NCBI RefSeq assembly: GCF_021018745.1
Contig: NZ_CP063845.1
Coordinates: 682,001 to 746,000, forward strand
Source of the DNA: Gloeobacter morelensis MG652769
GTDB lineage: Bacteria > Cyanobacteriota > Cyanobacteriia > Gloeobacterales > Gloeobacteraceae
Length of the DNA stretch: 64,000 nt
Reading direction: 5' to 3'
Part shown: positions 48,556 through 57,507 of the stretch, in pieces
Layout: every line of letters starts with the position of its first letter
How positions within the stretch are numbered: position 1 is the first letter of the stretch
The notes under the pieces: model-generated
The model's input: only the letters and a program-made list of their open reading frames with translations
Databases searched by the model: none
What the model was told of the DNA's origin: nothing
Program-made: the position numbers and the translations under genes

Positions 48556-49548
48556 TCAGTGTTCTCTGGAAGCGGCGGCGCTCAAGGTGGCGGCCTTCAC
48601 CTGTTCAATGGCCGAGTCTACCATCAATCGCACCAGCGCTTGAAATCCCAGGCGCGGCTGCCATCCGAGCCGCTCGCGGGCGCGCCCGGCGTTGCCCAAT
48701 AGCAGGTGCGCCTCGCTCACCCGCAACAGTTGCGCGTCGATAACGACGTGTTTGCGCCAATCGAGACGGGCGTAGCCGAAGGCTTCCTCGACGAATTCGC
48801 CGACGCTGTGCACCTCGCCTGAGGCAATCACATAATCCTCCGGCTCCGCCTGGGCCATCATTGCCACCATCGCCTCGACGTAATCGCCCGCGAAGCCCCA
48901 ATCGCGCCGCGCTTTAAGATTGCCCAGCGCCAGCGTCTGCTGCTGGCCCACCAGAATGCGGGCTAGGGAGCGCACGACTTTGCCCGACAAAAAACTCTCG
49001 TCGCGCAGGGGCGACTCGTGGTTGTAGAGAATGGCGCTGCAGGCAAATAGACCGCTGGAGCGCCGGTAACTGTTCACCAGCCAGTAGGCGCTCGCTTTGG
49101 CAATCGCGTAGGGGCTCACCGGCGCAAAAGGCGTCGATTCGTCCTGGGGCGATCGGGGGCATTCGCCGAACACCTCGGCGGAACAGGCCTGGAAAAAGCG
49201 AATGCGCGGGTTGCGTTCGCGGATGATTTCAAGCAGGTACAGCGGCGCCAGGGCGTTGACCTCGAAGGTGCGCTCGGCCATCGCAAAACTCTGGCCCACC
49301 CGGCTCTGGGCTGCCAGATTGTAAATCTGCTCGGGTGCCACTTCCTCCACCACCCGCCGCAAAAAAGCGCGGTCGGTGACATCTCCAGTGAGTAGCTGCA
49401 AATCCCCACCGGCAGGCACCAGCGTTGCCAGCGGCTCACCTGGGGGATCGTGGCGGTGAATCCCAAAGACACAGTGGCCCCGGCGCAACAGCGCCAGGCT
49501 CAGGTAAAACCCGTCCTGCCCGCCGATTCCCGTGATCAAGACGCGCAC
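48556..49548 (-). CDS. GDP-mannose 4,6-dehydratase paralogue
   Basis: About 330 residues from a GTG at 49548 ([20 protein letters not shown]); another GTG at 49581 adds 11. It keeps the GMD features: [34 protein letters not shown] and [19 protein letters not shown], so Tyr, Lys and Glu are present. It differs from its neighbour in the NADP loop (GGQDG instead of TGQDG) and in substrate loops. It may be a dehydratase, a reductase such as RMD, or a divergent enzyme forming another GDP-6-deoxy sugar. Being paired with a full GMD suggests they work in sequence. Confidence 0.85.
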   Translation of the reverse strand: MRVLITGIGGQDGFYLSLALLRRGHCVFGIHRHDPPGEPLATLVPAGGDLQLLTGDVTDRAFLRRVVEEVAPEQIYNLAAQSRVGQSFAMAERTFEVNALAPLYLLEIIRERNPRIRFFQACSAEVFGECPRSPQDESTPFAPVSPYAIAKASAYWLVNSYRRSSGLFACSAILYNHESPLRDESFLSGKVVRSLARILVGQQQTLALGNLKARRDWGFAGDYVEAMVAMMAQAEPEDYVIASGEVHSVGEFVEEAFGYARLDWRKHVVIDAQLLRVSEAHLLLGNAGRARERLGWQPRLGFQALVRLMVDSAIEQVKAATLSAAASREH

Positions 49549-49671
49549 TTGCTGCCCCCCCGGCGCCGACAAAGCTCCCACACGACCGCCAGGGACGGTC
49601 GCTTCCCGGTGCGGTGGATAGGCACCCTTATCTTCGGCGCTTGGAAGCTGGGGGTCAACGCTTCGGGCGGC

Positions 49672-50631
49672 TTAGAGATTCGGGTCGTCCCAAAAGCGCT
49701 CAGAAAGGTACTTGTCGGCACTGTCGCACAAGATGGTGACCACCACGCCGCGGTCGAGTTCGCGCGCCAGGCGCAACGCCGCCGCCACGTTGCCCCCTGC
49801 GGAGATGCCCACCAGCATGCCCTCCTCGCGCGCCAGACGCTTGACGGTGCGCTGGGCTTCCTCGGTGGACACTTCGAGCTGCCGGTCGGGCAATGCAGGA
49901 TTGTAAATCGCCGGGACGATCGCTGTTTCCATGTGTTTGAGCCCTTCGAGTCCATGAAAAGGCGAATCGGGCTGCATGGCGACCACTCGGACGGTCGGGT
50001 CGAACTCCTTGAGGCGCCGTCCCACCCCCATGCAGGTGCCCGAGGTGCCGAGCCCCGCCACAAAATGGGTGACCCGCCCACCGGTCTGCTGGTAGATTTC
50101 GACGCCCGTCGTCAGATAGTGCGCCTGCCAGTTGGCGTTGTTGCTGTACTGATCGGGATAGAAGTACCGTTCGGGATCGGCTGCGTAGAGTCGGCGCGCC
50201 TCCTGGATGGCGCCGTCGGAACCGAGGGTCGGATCGGTGAGGATGAGCTCGACGCCGTAGGCTTTGAGGATGCGCTTGCGCTCTTCGCTCGCGTTGAGGG
50301 GCAGGGCCAGTTTGACGCGATAGCCCCGGCGGGCGGCGATCCAGGCGTAGGCGATGCCGGTGTTGCCGGAGGTGGCATCGAGAATAATCTTCTCGCGGGT
50401 CAGCCGGCCGCTGCGCTCCCCTTCGAGGATCATATTGAGCGCCGGGCGATCTTTGACCGAGCCGCCCGGGTTGAACCACTCCGCCTTGCCGTACACTTCG
50501 ACCCCCGGGGAAAGCCCCGCCGTCACCCGCTCCAGGCGCAGCAAAGGGGTGTTGCCCACCCACTGCAGCAGGTCCGTCTTGGCGGGAGGCTGGACGCTTC
50601 CCAGGGCGCTCGGGCCAATTTCGGTGCTCAC
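49672..50631 (-). CDS. cysM: Cysteine synthase B-type O-acetylserine sulfhydrylase
   Basis: 319 residues from the GTG at 50631; a longer frame starts at 50802 but its first 57 residues look non-coding. PLP site NPGGSVKDRPALNMI, TSGNTGIAYAWIAARRGYRV, GLGTSGTCMGVGRRLKEF. It matches the CysM group more than CysK in the EWFNPGGS opening. It makes cysteine from O-acetylserine or related acceptors and sulfide or thiosulfate; ssuE, which also serves sulfur metabolism, is 19 kb away. Confidence 0.9.
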   Translation of the reverse strand: MSTEIGPSALGSVQPPAKTDLLQWVGNTPLLRLERVTAGLSPGVEVYGKAEWFNPGGSVKDRPALNMILEGERSGRLTREKIILDATSGNTGIAYAWIAARRGYRVKLALPLNASEERKRILKAYGVELILTDPTLGSDGAIQEARRLYAADPERYFYPDQYSNNANWQAHYLTTGVEIYQQTGGRVTHFVAGLGTSGTCMGVGRRLKEFDPTVRVVAMQPDSPFHGLEGLKHMETAIVPAIYNPALPDRQLEVSTEEAQRTVKRLAREEGMLVGISAGGNVAAALRLARELDRGVVVTILCDSADKYLSERFWDDPNL

Positions 50632-50734
50632 CACAGCACAGATCCTCGCAACGGACGGTCTTTCTCCGATTCTATCGCCGTTGCTTCGGTAAAACCCAAC
50701 TATGCCGGTCGGAATTGAGGGGTAAGCGATTCTG

Positions 50735-50763
50735 TTGACATCTATTCTCAATTGCCCTAGAGT
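50735..50763 (+). promoter_or_regulatory. Candidate sigma70-type promoter for a small RNA
   Basis: TTGACA at 50735-50740, a 17-base spacer and TAGAGT at 50758-50763. The first half is a perfect -35 box; the -10 is a partial match. No protein gene follows on the plus strand. Confidence 0.45.
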
Positions 50764-50769
50764 ATTTCC

Positions 50770-50920
50770 AGTGGATAGCAAAAGTTTGGCATTGTCATCC
50801 ACAGGTCGGGCCGGCGGGTTGTTCTCTCTTACGTCTCGCGGAAGACTCTGGCTGGCTCGACTTTTTCTTCATTTGTCCCAAGGCTCTGCGCAGCGAACCG
50901 CTGCGCAGAGCCTTGATTTT
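50770..50920 (+). ncRNA. Candidate small RNA between cysM and the M56 gene
   Basis: The promoter-like pair at 50735-50763 would start a transcript near 50770. It has a 5' hairpin (GTGGAT at 50771-50776 with ATCCAC at 50797-50802) and ends at a 16-bp terminator (50880-50914). The ~150-nt span has no convincing open frame (the one longer frame, 63 codons, has no recognisable family). This is inference from promoter, structure and terminator. Confidence 0.4.
50880..50920 (+). terminator. Strong intrinsic terminator
   Basis: A perfect 16-bp stem (50880-50895 with 50899-50914), a 3-base loop AAC and a GATTTTA tail on the plus strand. The minus strand has no T run after the hairpin, so it works mainly for plus-strand transcripts. 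Confidence 0.8.
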
Positions 50921-50947
50921 AGTTGATATGCAGTTTCAATAAGCTTC

Positions 50948-51808
50948 TCAGGGGCACAGGTGTTGGGCGAGGCCGTGCAGGGGCCAGGTGAGCAGGGGCA
51001 GCAAGCCCACCGGCAGCCATCCCCACACTCCCCCTCTTTGTGCCTGCCGCTCATCTTCGGGGGCGATCAGGGCTTCGACCCGTTCGCTCAACCGTTCGCC
51101 TCTGGAGTAGACGGCCGCCGCAAACGCCGTGGCGGCGGGGAGCCGACCGGCTCCCGCCAGGGCGACGAGCGCTTCGGCGAGCAATAGACCATCGACGCTG
51201 CGGGCGGCATGGCGATCGGCGCGCAGTTCGCGCAGGGCCAGCAATTCTTGCCAGAGCGCCTCGGAGTGGGGCAAAAAGGCGGTGGCCCGGTGCGTCCATC
51301 CCAGCCAGAAAAACCAGAACGTGTCGCGGTAGTGGCGATGGGCCTGCTCGTGGGCCAGCACCGCGCCAAGCTGCGCCCCACCCATCGATGCGACAAGGCC
51401 GCTGGTGCAGACCAGTTGCGGCTGCCAGAAACCCACCAGGGCAATGTACGGTGTCCCTTCATCCAGCAGCCGGGCGCGATGACCGGCCACAGAAGCGACG
51501 GGCAGCGCGCGAGCGGCGCGAACGGCGCGGGCGCACGACCAGCTGTGCCCGGCACCGACCGCCAGGGCGTACACCCACCAGGCGGCGCTCAACCAGTAAG
51601 CCGCTACCCCATCCCAACGCCAGGCGGCTACCCCCGGCGTTCCCATCCAGAGGATGGTCGCTGCGGTGGTGGCAAACAGCAGACCCGGCACCAGCAGCTG
51701 CACCAGGGCCGCATTCCAGCGCCCGCACCACCCCCCGTCGGGCCGGGGACGTCCCCGCAGCCCGCCGCCCACGAGTACCGCCAGCAGCACCAGAGCCAGA
51801 TGGATCAT
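50948..51808 (-). CDS. M56 family metallopeptidase (BlaR1/MecR1-like, without sensor domain)
   Basis: 286 residues with several helices (MIHLALVLLAVLVGGG..., LLVPGLLFATTAATILW) and the zinc motif HEQAH in LGAVLAHEQAHRHYRDTFWF. It is the membrane protease part of the BlaR1/MecR1 family but ends soon after, with no penicillin-binding sensor. It overlaps the upstream BlaI-type repressor gene (51805-51808), so the pair is one operon. It may cleave the repressor in response to an envelope signal. Confidence 0.85.
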   Translation of the reverse strand: MIHLALVLLAVLVGGGLRGRPRPDGGWCGRWNAALVQLLVPGLLFATTAATILWMGTPGVAAWRWDGVAAYWLSAAWWVYALAVGAGHSWSCARAVRAARALPVASVAGHRARLLDEGTPYIALVGFWQPQLVCTSGLVASMGGAQLGAVLAHEQAHRHYRDTFWFFWLGWTHRATAFLPHSEALWQELLALRELRADRHAARSVDGLLLAEALVALAGAGRLPAATAFAAAVYSRGERLSERVEALIAPEDERQAQRGGVWGWLPVGLLPLLTWPLHGLAQHLCP

Positions 51809-52215
51809 CGCTCCCCCCGCGCCTGGCGGATGCGCTCGGCAATCGCACCCAGTTGTTCGACGCTCGCTTCATCGAGGCTGTCGGCGAAGGCCGCCACCAC
51901 CTCCGGTGTGCCCACCGACAAAAACGCCTGCAGACGGCTGTGGGCGGTGAGGGTGCGCGCCTGCTCGCGGCTGATCCGGGGGGTAAAGCAAAAGGCCCGC
52001 TGGCTGGTGTCGCAGCTGAGCCAGCCTTTTTGCACCAGACGGCGCAGGACGGTGGTCACCGAAGCGTAAGCAAGTTCGCGGTCCGGATCGCTGAGCAGCT
52101 CGTCGTGCACGTCTTTGACCGCGAGCGCTCCGCGTTTCCAAACAATGTCCATAATTTCCGCTTCGAGCGGGCCGAGTGAAAGACGTTCAGGACGGTAGTC
52201 CGGTAGTGGGGGCAT
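51805..52215 (-). CDS. BlaI/MecI/CopY family transcriptional repressor
   Basis: 136 residues with the family's winged helix: LSLGPLEAEIMDIVWKRGAL, VKDVHDELLSDPDRELAYAS, VTTVLRRLVQKGWLSCDTSQ, RAFCFTPRISREQARTLTAH; C-terminal part forms the dimer. It probably represses its own operon through the palindrome at 52273-52291 and is relieved by the M56 protease encoded next. Target genes beyond the pair are unknown. Confidence 0.92.
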   Translation of the reverse strand: MPPLPDYRPERLSLGPLEAEIMDIVWKRGALAVKDVHDELLSDPDRELAYASVTTVLRRLVQKGWLSCDTSQRAFCFTPRISREQARTLTAHSRLQAFLSVGTPEVVAAFADSLDEASVEQLGAIAERIRQARGER

Positions 52216-52272
52216 CTTCGTTGGGGCGCAGAGGGGACAGGCGCTATCCTATCCAAAAATGCCCCGCAGTCG

Positions 52273-52291
52273 GTTTGACAGCCTGTCAAAC
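52273..52291. promoter_or_regulatory. 19-bp palindrome, candidate BlaI-type operator
   Basis: GTTTGACAGCCTGTCAAAC is a perfect 9-1-9 palindrome centred at 52282, 67 bases upstream of the BlaI-type start codon. It includes a TTGACA box, so repressor binding would block a promoter. Classical BlaI sites have TACA...TGTA; here TGACA...TGTCA plays the same pattern. Confidence 0.6.
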
Positions 52292-52328
52292 TTGCACGCC
52301 CGCCGGGGGTCAGCCTCCAAGCGATAGA

Positions 52329-52758
52329 TCACCCGTTCTCGATGGAAAGGAGCTCGTTGCTCAGCATCTGTTCCAGGCTATGAGGGCAGACAACCGGAAA
52401 CACTGTATAAGCCAAGTTCGTTTCCTGCACGGCCAGGTTCAAACCTTTTCGGTAGGCTTTGGGTACGACCTCTTCGAGATAGGGCTGCAAACTGGGGTTC
52501 TCCAGCAGGAGTTCTTCAATTTCGTTGCGCTGATCCCGGATGGTGGCGACCCAGCTGTTGCTGTTGATATTGCCACTTGAGCAAACGAGCGATCAGGACA
52601 CCCAGACGATTGCGAAGTTCCTGGCGCTCTTTCCTGCCCAAAGCTTCGATTTGCTCGATCAGGTGCGCAGTATCCAGGTGTTCCCAACGCTTTTGCGCCA
52701 GCAGCTCGGCCTGTTGCTGCGTCCAGGCGTAAAAGTCCGTCTCGTAGAGGGTTCCCAT
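52329..52758 (-). pseudogene. DUF29 family gene with one frameshift
   Basis: The first frame (from the ATG at 52758) codes MGTLYETDFYAWTQQQAELL, WEHLDTAHLIEQIEALGRKE and RLLKWQYQQQQ, then runs out of frame. Skipping one base in the CAACAGCAACAG stretch (52552-52566) restores SWVATIRDQRNEIEELLLEN, YLEEVVPKAYRKGLNLAVQE and HSLEQMLSNELLSIENG, stop at 52329-52331. The sum is about 143 residues, the normal DUF29 length. One base too many in a repetitive stretch may be a real recent mutation or a sequencing slip. DUF29 is common in cyanobacteria, function unknown. Confidence 0.85.
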
Positions 52759-52761
52759 CGA

Positions 52762-53355
52762 CTAGAGCGCCCCCTTGCTGCTGGGTAGGCTGTCGGCGCG
52801 GCGGGGATCAATCTCGACCGCCAGGCGCAAAGCGCGGGCAAAGGCCTTGAAAGACGCCTCGATGATGTGGTGGGAGTTGATCCCGGCCAACTGGCGCAGG
52901 TGCAGGGTCATCGAGCTGTTGTTGACCACCGCCTGGTAAAACTCGCGCACCAGTTGGGTATCGTAGCTGCCGACGCGCTGGGTGGGGATCTCCAGGCCGT
53001 AGCTCAGGTGCGGGCGGCCGGAAAGATCGAGCACCACCTGCACGAGCGCTTCGTCGAGGGGGGCGGCAAAATGCCCAAAGCGCGAGATGCCCCGCTTGTC
53101 GCCCAGGGCCTTGGCCAGGCACTGCCCAAAGGCGATGCCGACATCCTCGTTGGTATGGTGATCGTCGATGTGCAAGTCCCCCTGGGCGCTCACGTCGATG
53201 TCGATCAGGCCATGGGTGGCAATCTGGGCGAGCATGTGGTCGAGAAAAGGGACGCCCGTCTCAGCCTGGACCCGGCCGCTGCCGTCGAGGTCGAGGCGAA
53301 TCTGGATGTCGGTTTCGCGCGTCGTGCGTACTGTTGAAGCAATGCGTGGTTCCAT
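52762..53355 (-). CDS. hisB: Imidazoleglycerol-phosphate dehydratase
   Basis: 197 residues of the sixth step of histidine synthesis. The manganese-binding pattern includes [29 protein letters not shown] and the [18 protein letters not shown]-terminus. The start [20 protein letters not shown] is standard. It is a monofunctional enzyme with no HisB phosphatase domain. The DUF29 gene follows after three bases. Confidence 0.95.
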   Translation of the reverse strand: MEPRIASTVRTTRETDIQIRLDLDGSGRVQAETGVPFLDHMLAQIATHGLIDIDVSAQGDLHIDDHHTNEDVGIAFGQCLAKALGDKRGISRFGHFAAPLDEALVQVVLDLSGRPHLSYGLEIPTQRVGSYDTQLVREFYQAVVNNSSMTLHLRQLAGINSHHIIEASFKAFARALRLAVEIDPRRADSLPSSKGAL

Positions 53356-53456
53356 GCCTTTTAGTCTAGCGAGCGCCGCTCAATTCCGTTCGGTTAAGCG
53401 CCCGCTCCCCCCGGCCCGCTCACCCTCGCGGGCCGGGTGTAATGGCTTGTCCTGCC

Positions 53457-53491
53457 GGGGCGTGGACGATAATCGAGACGGTCCACGCCCC
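53457..53491. promoter_or_regulatory. 11-bp inverted repeat upstream of a membrane protein gene
   Basis: GGGGCGTGGAC at 53457-53467 and GTCCACGCCCC at 53481-53491 are exact complements separated by 13 bases, ending 13 bases before the ATG of the following gene. It could form an RNA hairpin at the 5' end of the mRNA or be a protein site. Confidence 0.45.
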
Positions 53492-53504
53492 CGTAGGATC
53501 GCCT

Positions 53505-54218
53505 ATGGCACCCGAACGCTTGTCCAACGAAAGCCTGTACCAGCTGTTGCGCGAGCAGGTCAAGTACGAATCGGAAACCGTCAACCAGCGCATCAACTGG
53601 CTTCTGGCCACCCACGCCTTTTTTATCGCCGGGTTTACCGCGACGTACACCAACGTTCAAATCGGCTGGGTGAAGTACTATTTGCTCGCTTTGATCTGCG
53701 GAGTCGGTACCTTTCTTTGCTATATTCTGCTGCTCGATATCCGCCGCAGCGCCAGCTCGGTGTGTGAATTGGCCAGGCACTGGCGCGATCAGGCAGGGGA
53801 AGATAGCGATACTTTTCCGCCGCTTTTCTATCGATCGGACTCGGCGGCTGCGGGTGAGCGGGAGGCTCGCAATGTCTTTTCTCCTTCGCGCACGATCCCT
53901 GTGATGTTTGGGATCAGCTGGTTGATTTTGCTGATGTTCACCATCGGGACGGCCCTTGCCTTTCCGGACGGTCTGCCCCTCAAATCCGGGTCTGTGGAGC
54001 CTCCTCGGGAGTGGATCGTCGGGCAAACCCGGTTTCGTTACTTGCCGGCACCGGAGGCGGAGGCGGTCTCGCCGGGACGGGTCGGCGAGAGTTTGCGCGC
54101 TTTGAGAATGGCCGCCATCAAAAAGGCAAAGGCGAGCACCCCGGCGATGGCCAGCACCGGCTCCCCCAACACGCCGGCGGCGTTCCAGAGGGCGTGGATG
54201 GAGGCAGCACTCAAGTAG
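53505..54218 (+). CDS. Membrane protein of unknown function
   Basis: About 237 residues from the ATG at 53505 (MAPERLSNESLYQLLREQVK); a frame from 53442 adds 21. Two helices are close together (WLLATHAFFIAGFTATYT and YYLLALICGVGTFLCYILL), and a third lies further on (IPVMFGISWLILLMFTIGTA). The N-terminal part is charged and helical, reminiscent of small bacterial membrane proteins that gather kinases, but no family is recognised. Its 3' end runs 181 bases into the convergent FHA-PrsW gene. Confidence 0.65.
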   Translation: MAPERLSNESLYQLLREQVKYESETVNQRINWLLATHAFFIAGFTATYTNVQIGWVKYYLLALICGVGTFLCYILLLDIRRSASSVCELARHWRDQAGEDSDTFPPLFYRSDSAAAGEREARNVFSPSRTIPVMFGISWLILLMFTIGTALAFPDGLPLKSGSVEPPREWIVGQTRFRYLPAPEAEAVSPGRVGESLRALRMAAIKKAKASTPAMASTGSPNTPAAFQRAWMEAALK

Positions 54219-55381
54219 CCGATCAAAAATATCCACCAGCGCCGGGCGGGGGTGCGCTTGAGGGCTCCGAGGCCGATGAAGTAGCCCAGATAGCCGCTAT
54301 AGGCCATGTGGCCCGAGACGTTGCCGATAATCCGGGGAATCAACAGCTGCAACCCGGCGGCCTCGCCGATGCCGAGTGCCCCGGCCTGCACGGTGAACTG
54401 CTCGACTGTGGCAGGCAGGTAGTGCGAAAAGGTCTCAAACAAGGTGAAGCCGACCCCGCAGGCGGCCCCCAGCAAGATGCCGTCGAGCGGCTCAAGCACG
54501 CCCAGGCGGGAGCGCCAGGGCTGGCTGAGGCGGCGGCCGATCAGGTAGGCGGCGAGTACTGGCAGGGCTTTGACCAGTTCTTCGAGCAACCCCGCCCCAA
54601 AAAAGAAGGTCACCAGGCGCTCGACGAAACCCACCGTCTCCCCCTGGGCGGCGCGCAGGAGCATGGCGTCGGTGTCGCCGGGCAACCACTGGCGAAAGAC
54701 CACGAAAAACCCGGCCATCAGGGGGCTGGCCAGCAGCAAAGCCGTCGCCAGGGCGGCGCCGATGAGCACCCACCAGGGTTTGGATTTGCCGCACAGCCGG
54801 TAGACAAAAAAGTAACCCGCCCCCGCCAGGTACAGCGCCAGGATCGAGTTGAACAGCAGGGCGTTGCCGATGCTGCTGAACAGGGCGACCACGAACAGCA
54901 CCGTGCTCACCCCCGGAATCAAGAAGTCCCGCTCGAGCAAGTCGCTCACCGTCGAGGTGATCGGCAACAACTGCGTGATGCTGACGGTGTCGGCCTGGGA
55001 ATCGGCGATATTGAGCGGCTCGGGTGGCGGGGCAAAGGCACGCTCGCACTCGAAGCAAAATTCCGGTCCGTTGGAACCTAGCAAAATCCGGTCGCCCGGC
55101 TGCAGGATGTGGCTGCCTTCGAGGCGGGTGCCGTTGATGAAGGTGCCGTTGGCACTATTGAGGTCATAAATTTGCCAGCCCGTGCCCCCCGGCAAGGGCA
55201 GCACCTGAGCATGGTTGCGCGAGACACCGCTGTAGCGGCCCGCGTCCAGGACGATTTCGCAGTTGGCGGCGCGGCCCAGGGTGATCGCCTCGGACTCGGA
55301 GAGGGGATGGCGCTCGGCGGCGGGCTGATCGCCTACCGCCACGCGCTTGAGAAATCCTTTGCTGCGCCGGTTGAGCACCAT
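54038..55381 (-). CDS. FHA domain fused to PrsW family intramembrane metalloprotease
   Basis: 446 residues from the ATG at 55381 (a GTG at 55411 adds 10). Residues ~15-105 are an FHA domain: ITLGRAANCEIVL, YSGVSRNHAQVLPLPGG and DLNSANGTFINGTRL, which bind phosphothreonine. The remainder is PrsW-like with many helices and the protease motifs LEELVKALPVLAAYLIGRRL, GFTLFETFSHYL, and SIHALWNAAG. In Bacillus, PrsW cleaves an anti-sigma factor; here the FHA domain suggests control by protein phosphorylation, possibly by the Hanks-kinase/PP2C system. Confidence 0.85.
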   Translation of the reverse strand: MVLNRRSKGFLKRVAVGDQPAAERHPLSESEAITLGRAANCEIVLDAGRYSGVSRNHAQVLPLPGGTGWQIYDLNSANGTFINGTRLEGSHILQPGDRILLGSNGPEFCFECERAFAPPPEPLNIADSQADTVSITQLLPITSTVSDLLERDFLIPGVSTVLFVVALFSSIGNALLFNSILALYLAGAGYFFVYRLCGKSKPWWVLIGAALATALLLASPLMAGFFVVFRQWLPGDTDAMLLRAAQGETVGFVERLVTFFFGAGLLEELVKALPVLAAYLIGRRLSQPWRSRLGVLEPLDGILLGAACGVGFTLFETFSHYLPATVEQFTVQAGALGIGEAAGLQLLIPRIIGNVSGHMAYSGYLGYFIGLGALKRTPARRWWIFLIGYLSAASIHALWNAAGVLGEPVLAIAGVLAFAFLMAAILKARKLSPTRPGETASASGAGK

Positions 55382-55504
55382 CCTTCGGATCCCTGGCCAC
55401 CTGCTTTTCACCTTTACGCCCGAGGGCTGCGGATAGCACCGTTCGGTTCCACCCGTTTCTTAATTGTCCCTTACAAACCGAAGCGCCCCACCGACGATTA
55501 AAGC

Positions 55505-56788
55505 CTAGAGCGCTCCGGCGGCGGTGCAGTCGAACACCCCGCCCAGGTGGGAGGTGATATTGACAGCACTCAATTGGGGGCGACCCTCGGGACCGTCCGG
55601 GTAGTCGATCACCGTCACCGAACCGTTGCCCTGCTTGAAGCGCCAAAAATCCTCCGGACCGGCCCCGACCGCCGCCGCGACGATCGCCTTGTTGATGGCG
55701 TCGTGGGCCACCACCAGCGCTACACCGCTATCCACCCCGCGGACGATCCCGCTCCAGGCGGCGGTGGCGCGCTCCCAAACCTGGGTAAGATTTTCGCCCT
55801 CCGGCATCTGCACGCTGTGGGGTTCGCGCTGCCAGCGGTCGAGTTCACCCGGAAAGAGCAAGTCGATCTCCTCGCGGAATTTGCCCTCCCACTGGCCGTG
55901 GCAGATTTCCTGCAGCGCCGGGATGAGTTCGAGCGCCACCCCCGGGTGAAAGCGCAGGATAGCTTCGGCGGTGGTCTTTGGCCGCAAAAGCGGGCTGCTG
56001 AAGGCGCGGGTAATGGGCATCTCCTTGAGAAAGGTCGCCGCCTGCTCGGCCTGGGCGCGACCCTGGTTGTTGAGGGGAACGTCGATCTGCCCCTGGAAGC
56101 GCTCCATCCGGTTCCATTCGGTCTCACCGTGGCGCACCAGCAACAGCCGGGTGCCCTGCTTGTACTTGGGCAGAGCCGCACCGGTGTGGGCGGTCAGGTT
56201 CAACGATTCGAGCTGGGCGTAACCGGCGGCGTCAAAATTGAGCACGCTGATGCCGGTGTTCGACTGCAGCAGGCGGGCGTAGGCGCTCGGGGGCAGGCCG
56301 AGGGCGGTCGAGACCAGGGCTTTGTTGATCGCGTTGTGGGCCACCACCAGCACCGTTGCGGTCGCAGGGCGCGCGAGCAGCATGCGCCAGAAGTCATGGG
56401 CCTGCTCCCACAAAGCGGCAAGCGGCACAAAGCCGTCCAAATCGAGCTTCTCGGGTGCTCGGCGCCAGAGGGCATGCTCCTCGGGAAAGCGCTCGGCCAG
56501 TTGGGTGTGATTGAGCCCTTCCCAACCCGGCAGGTCAATTTCCATCAACGACTCGCAATATTCGACCGCCACCGGCGCGTGCCCCGCAAGCAACAGATCC
56601 GCCGTCTGGCGGGCACGCTGCAGGGGACTGCAGAAGACCGCCCCAAACCCGATCTTTTCGAAAACGGCGGCGGTGGCGCGCGCCTGGGCGACACCGGCTT
56701 CGGTCAGCACCGACTGATCCGTGCGCCCCTGGACAAGACCCTGGGCATTCCAGGTACTCTGGCCATGGCGAACCAGCACAACGCGCAT
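55505..56788 (-). CDS. Tandem histidine phosphatase (phosphoglycerate mutase-like)
   Basis: 427 residues containing two copies of the histidine phosphatase domain. The first starts [20 protein letters not shown], the second [20 protein letters not shown]; each has the second histidine ([10 protein letters not shown] and [10 protein letters not shown]). Cyanobacterial proteins of this layout are described as phosphoglycerate-mutase-like phosphatases, including the group related to 2-carboxy-arabinitol 1-phosphate phosphatase; the substrate here is not proven. The start codon lies 17 bases from the next gene, which is divergent. Confidence 0.88.
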   Translation of the reverse strand: MRVVLVRHGQSTWNAQGLVQGRTDQSVLTEAGVAQARATAAVFEKIGFGAVFCSPLQRARQTADLLLAGHAPVAVEYCESLMEIDLPGWEGLNHTQLAERFPEEHALWRRAPEKLDLDGFVPLAALWEQAHDFWRMLLARPATATVLVVAHNAINKALVSTALGLPPSAYARLLQSNTGISVLNFDAAGYAQLESLNLTAHTGAALPKYKQGTRLLLVRHGETEWNRMERFQGQIDVPLNNQGRAQAEQAATFLKEMPITRAFSSPLLRPKTTAEAILRFHPGVALELIPALQEICHGQWEGKFREEIDLLFPGELDRWQREPHSVQMPEGENLTQVWERATAAWSGIVRGVDSGVALVVAHDAINKAIVAAAVGAGPEDFWRFKQGNGSVTVIDYPDGPEGRPQLSAVNITSHLGGVFDCTAAGAL

Positions 56789-56805
56789 CCGGGTCTTACT
56801 CCTCT

Positions 56806-57507
56806 ATGGGTGCAAACGCAACCATACTATCTTTGCCACGAAACGCAAAACCGGCCCAGACGGCCCTCGGCCGCTCCCTGTCGGCCGGACTGGCGCTTTT
56901 GTTGTTGGCCCTGCCCGCCGCCGCCCAGAGCCTGGCGGAGCGCGGGCGCAACTGCGCCGTCCAGAAGCAAGGGCTCGCCGCCGGGCGCAACCGCCACCTC
57001 AACGCCTGCACCAACTACGGCTGGACATTGCATCTGGCGGGGCGCGAGGGCGAGGCGATCGCGGTACTCGCCGAGACCGCCCGCCTGGTGCCCGACGACG
57101 AGAAACCCCTCAACGCCCTGGGCGTGGTTTATCTGTTTACCGAAGACTATCCCCAGGCGGTAGCGGTCAACCGCCAGGCCATCCGGCTAAAAGCCGACAA
57201 CGAAATCGCTTACTACAACCTCAGCCTCGGCCTCTGGGAACTGGGGCGCTACGAGGAGGCCGCCCGCGCCGCCCGCGAAGCCGCCCGCCTCGATCCGCAA
57301 AATCCCCATCCAAAAGTGGCCGTTGCCATCGCCGAGGCGCGGGCCGGCCGCTTCGAGCTCGCCCGGCAAGCCTACCGCGAAGCGATCGGCCTCGACCGCC
57401 GCTACCGCAGCCGCGCCTACCTTGAGCAGCTCAGGCGCTCGGACTTTAGCGTCCGGCAGGTGACAGCGGCCCGCGCCGTTCTCAAGTCCCTTGGCAATTC
57501 CGGTTAG
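56806..57507 (+). CDS. Secreted TPR protein
   Basis: 233 residues. A signal peptide follows a basic N-region (LSAGLALLLLALPAAAQSLA). Then three to four TPR units: NACTNYGWTLHLAGREGEAI, NALGVVYLFTEDYPQAVAVN, AYYNLSLGLWELGRYEEAAR and PHPKVAVAIAEARAGRFELA. The frame's start lies 17 bases from the divergent phosphatase start; a later start would give a shorter signal peptide. Likely a periplasmic assembly or peptide-binding protein. Confidence 0.82.
   Translation: MGANATILSLPRNAKPAQTALGRSLSAGLALLLLALPAAAQSLAERGRNCAVQKQGLAAGRNRHLNACTNYGWTLHLAGREGEAIAVLAETARLVPDDEKPLNALGVVYLFTEDYPQAVAVNRQAIRLKADNEIAYYNLSLGLWELGRYEEAARAAREAARLDPQNPHPKVAVAIAEARAGRFELARQAYREAIGLDRRYRSRAYLEQLRRSDFSVRQVTAARAVLKSLGNSG

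Noticed and set aside
50735-50926. A 63-codon plus-strand frame
   Set aside because: No family motif, and its end falls in the terminator stem; a non-coding RNA fits better.
55547-57163. A 538-codon plus-strand frame
   Set aside because: Antisense to the tandem phosphatase and out of frame with the TPR protein.
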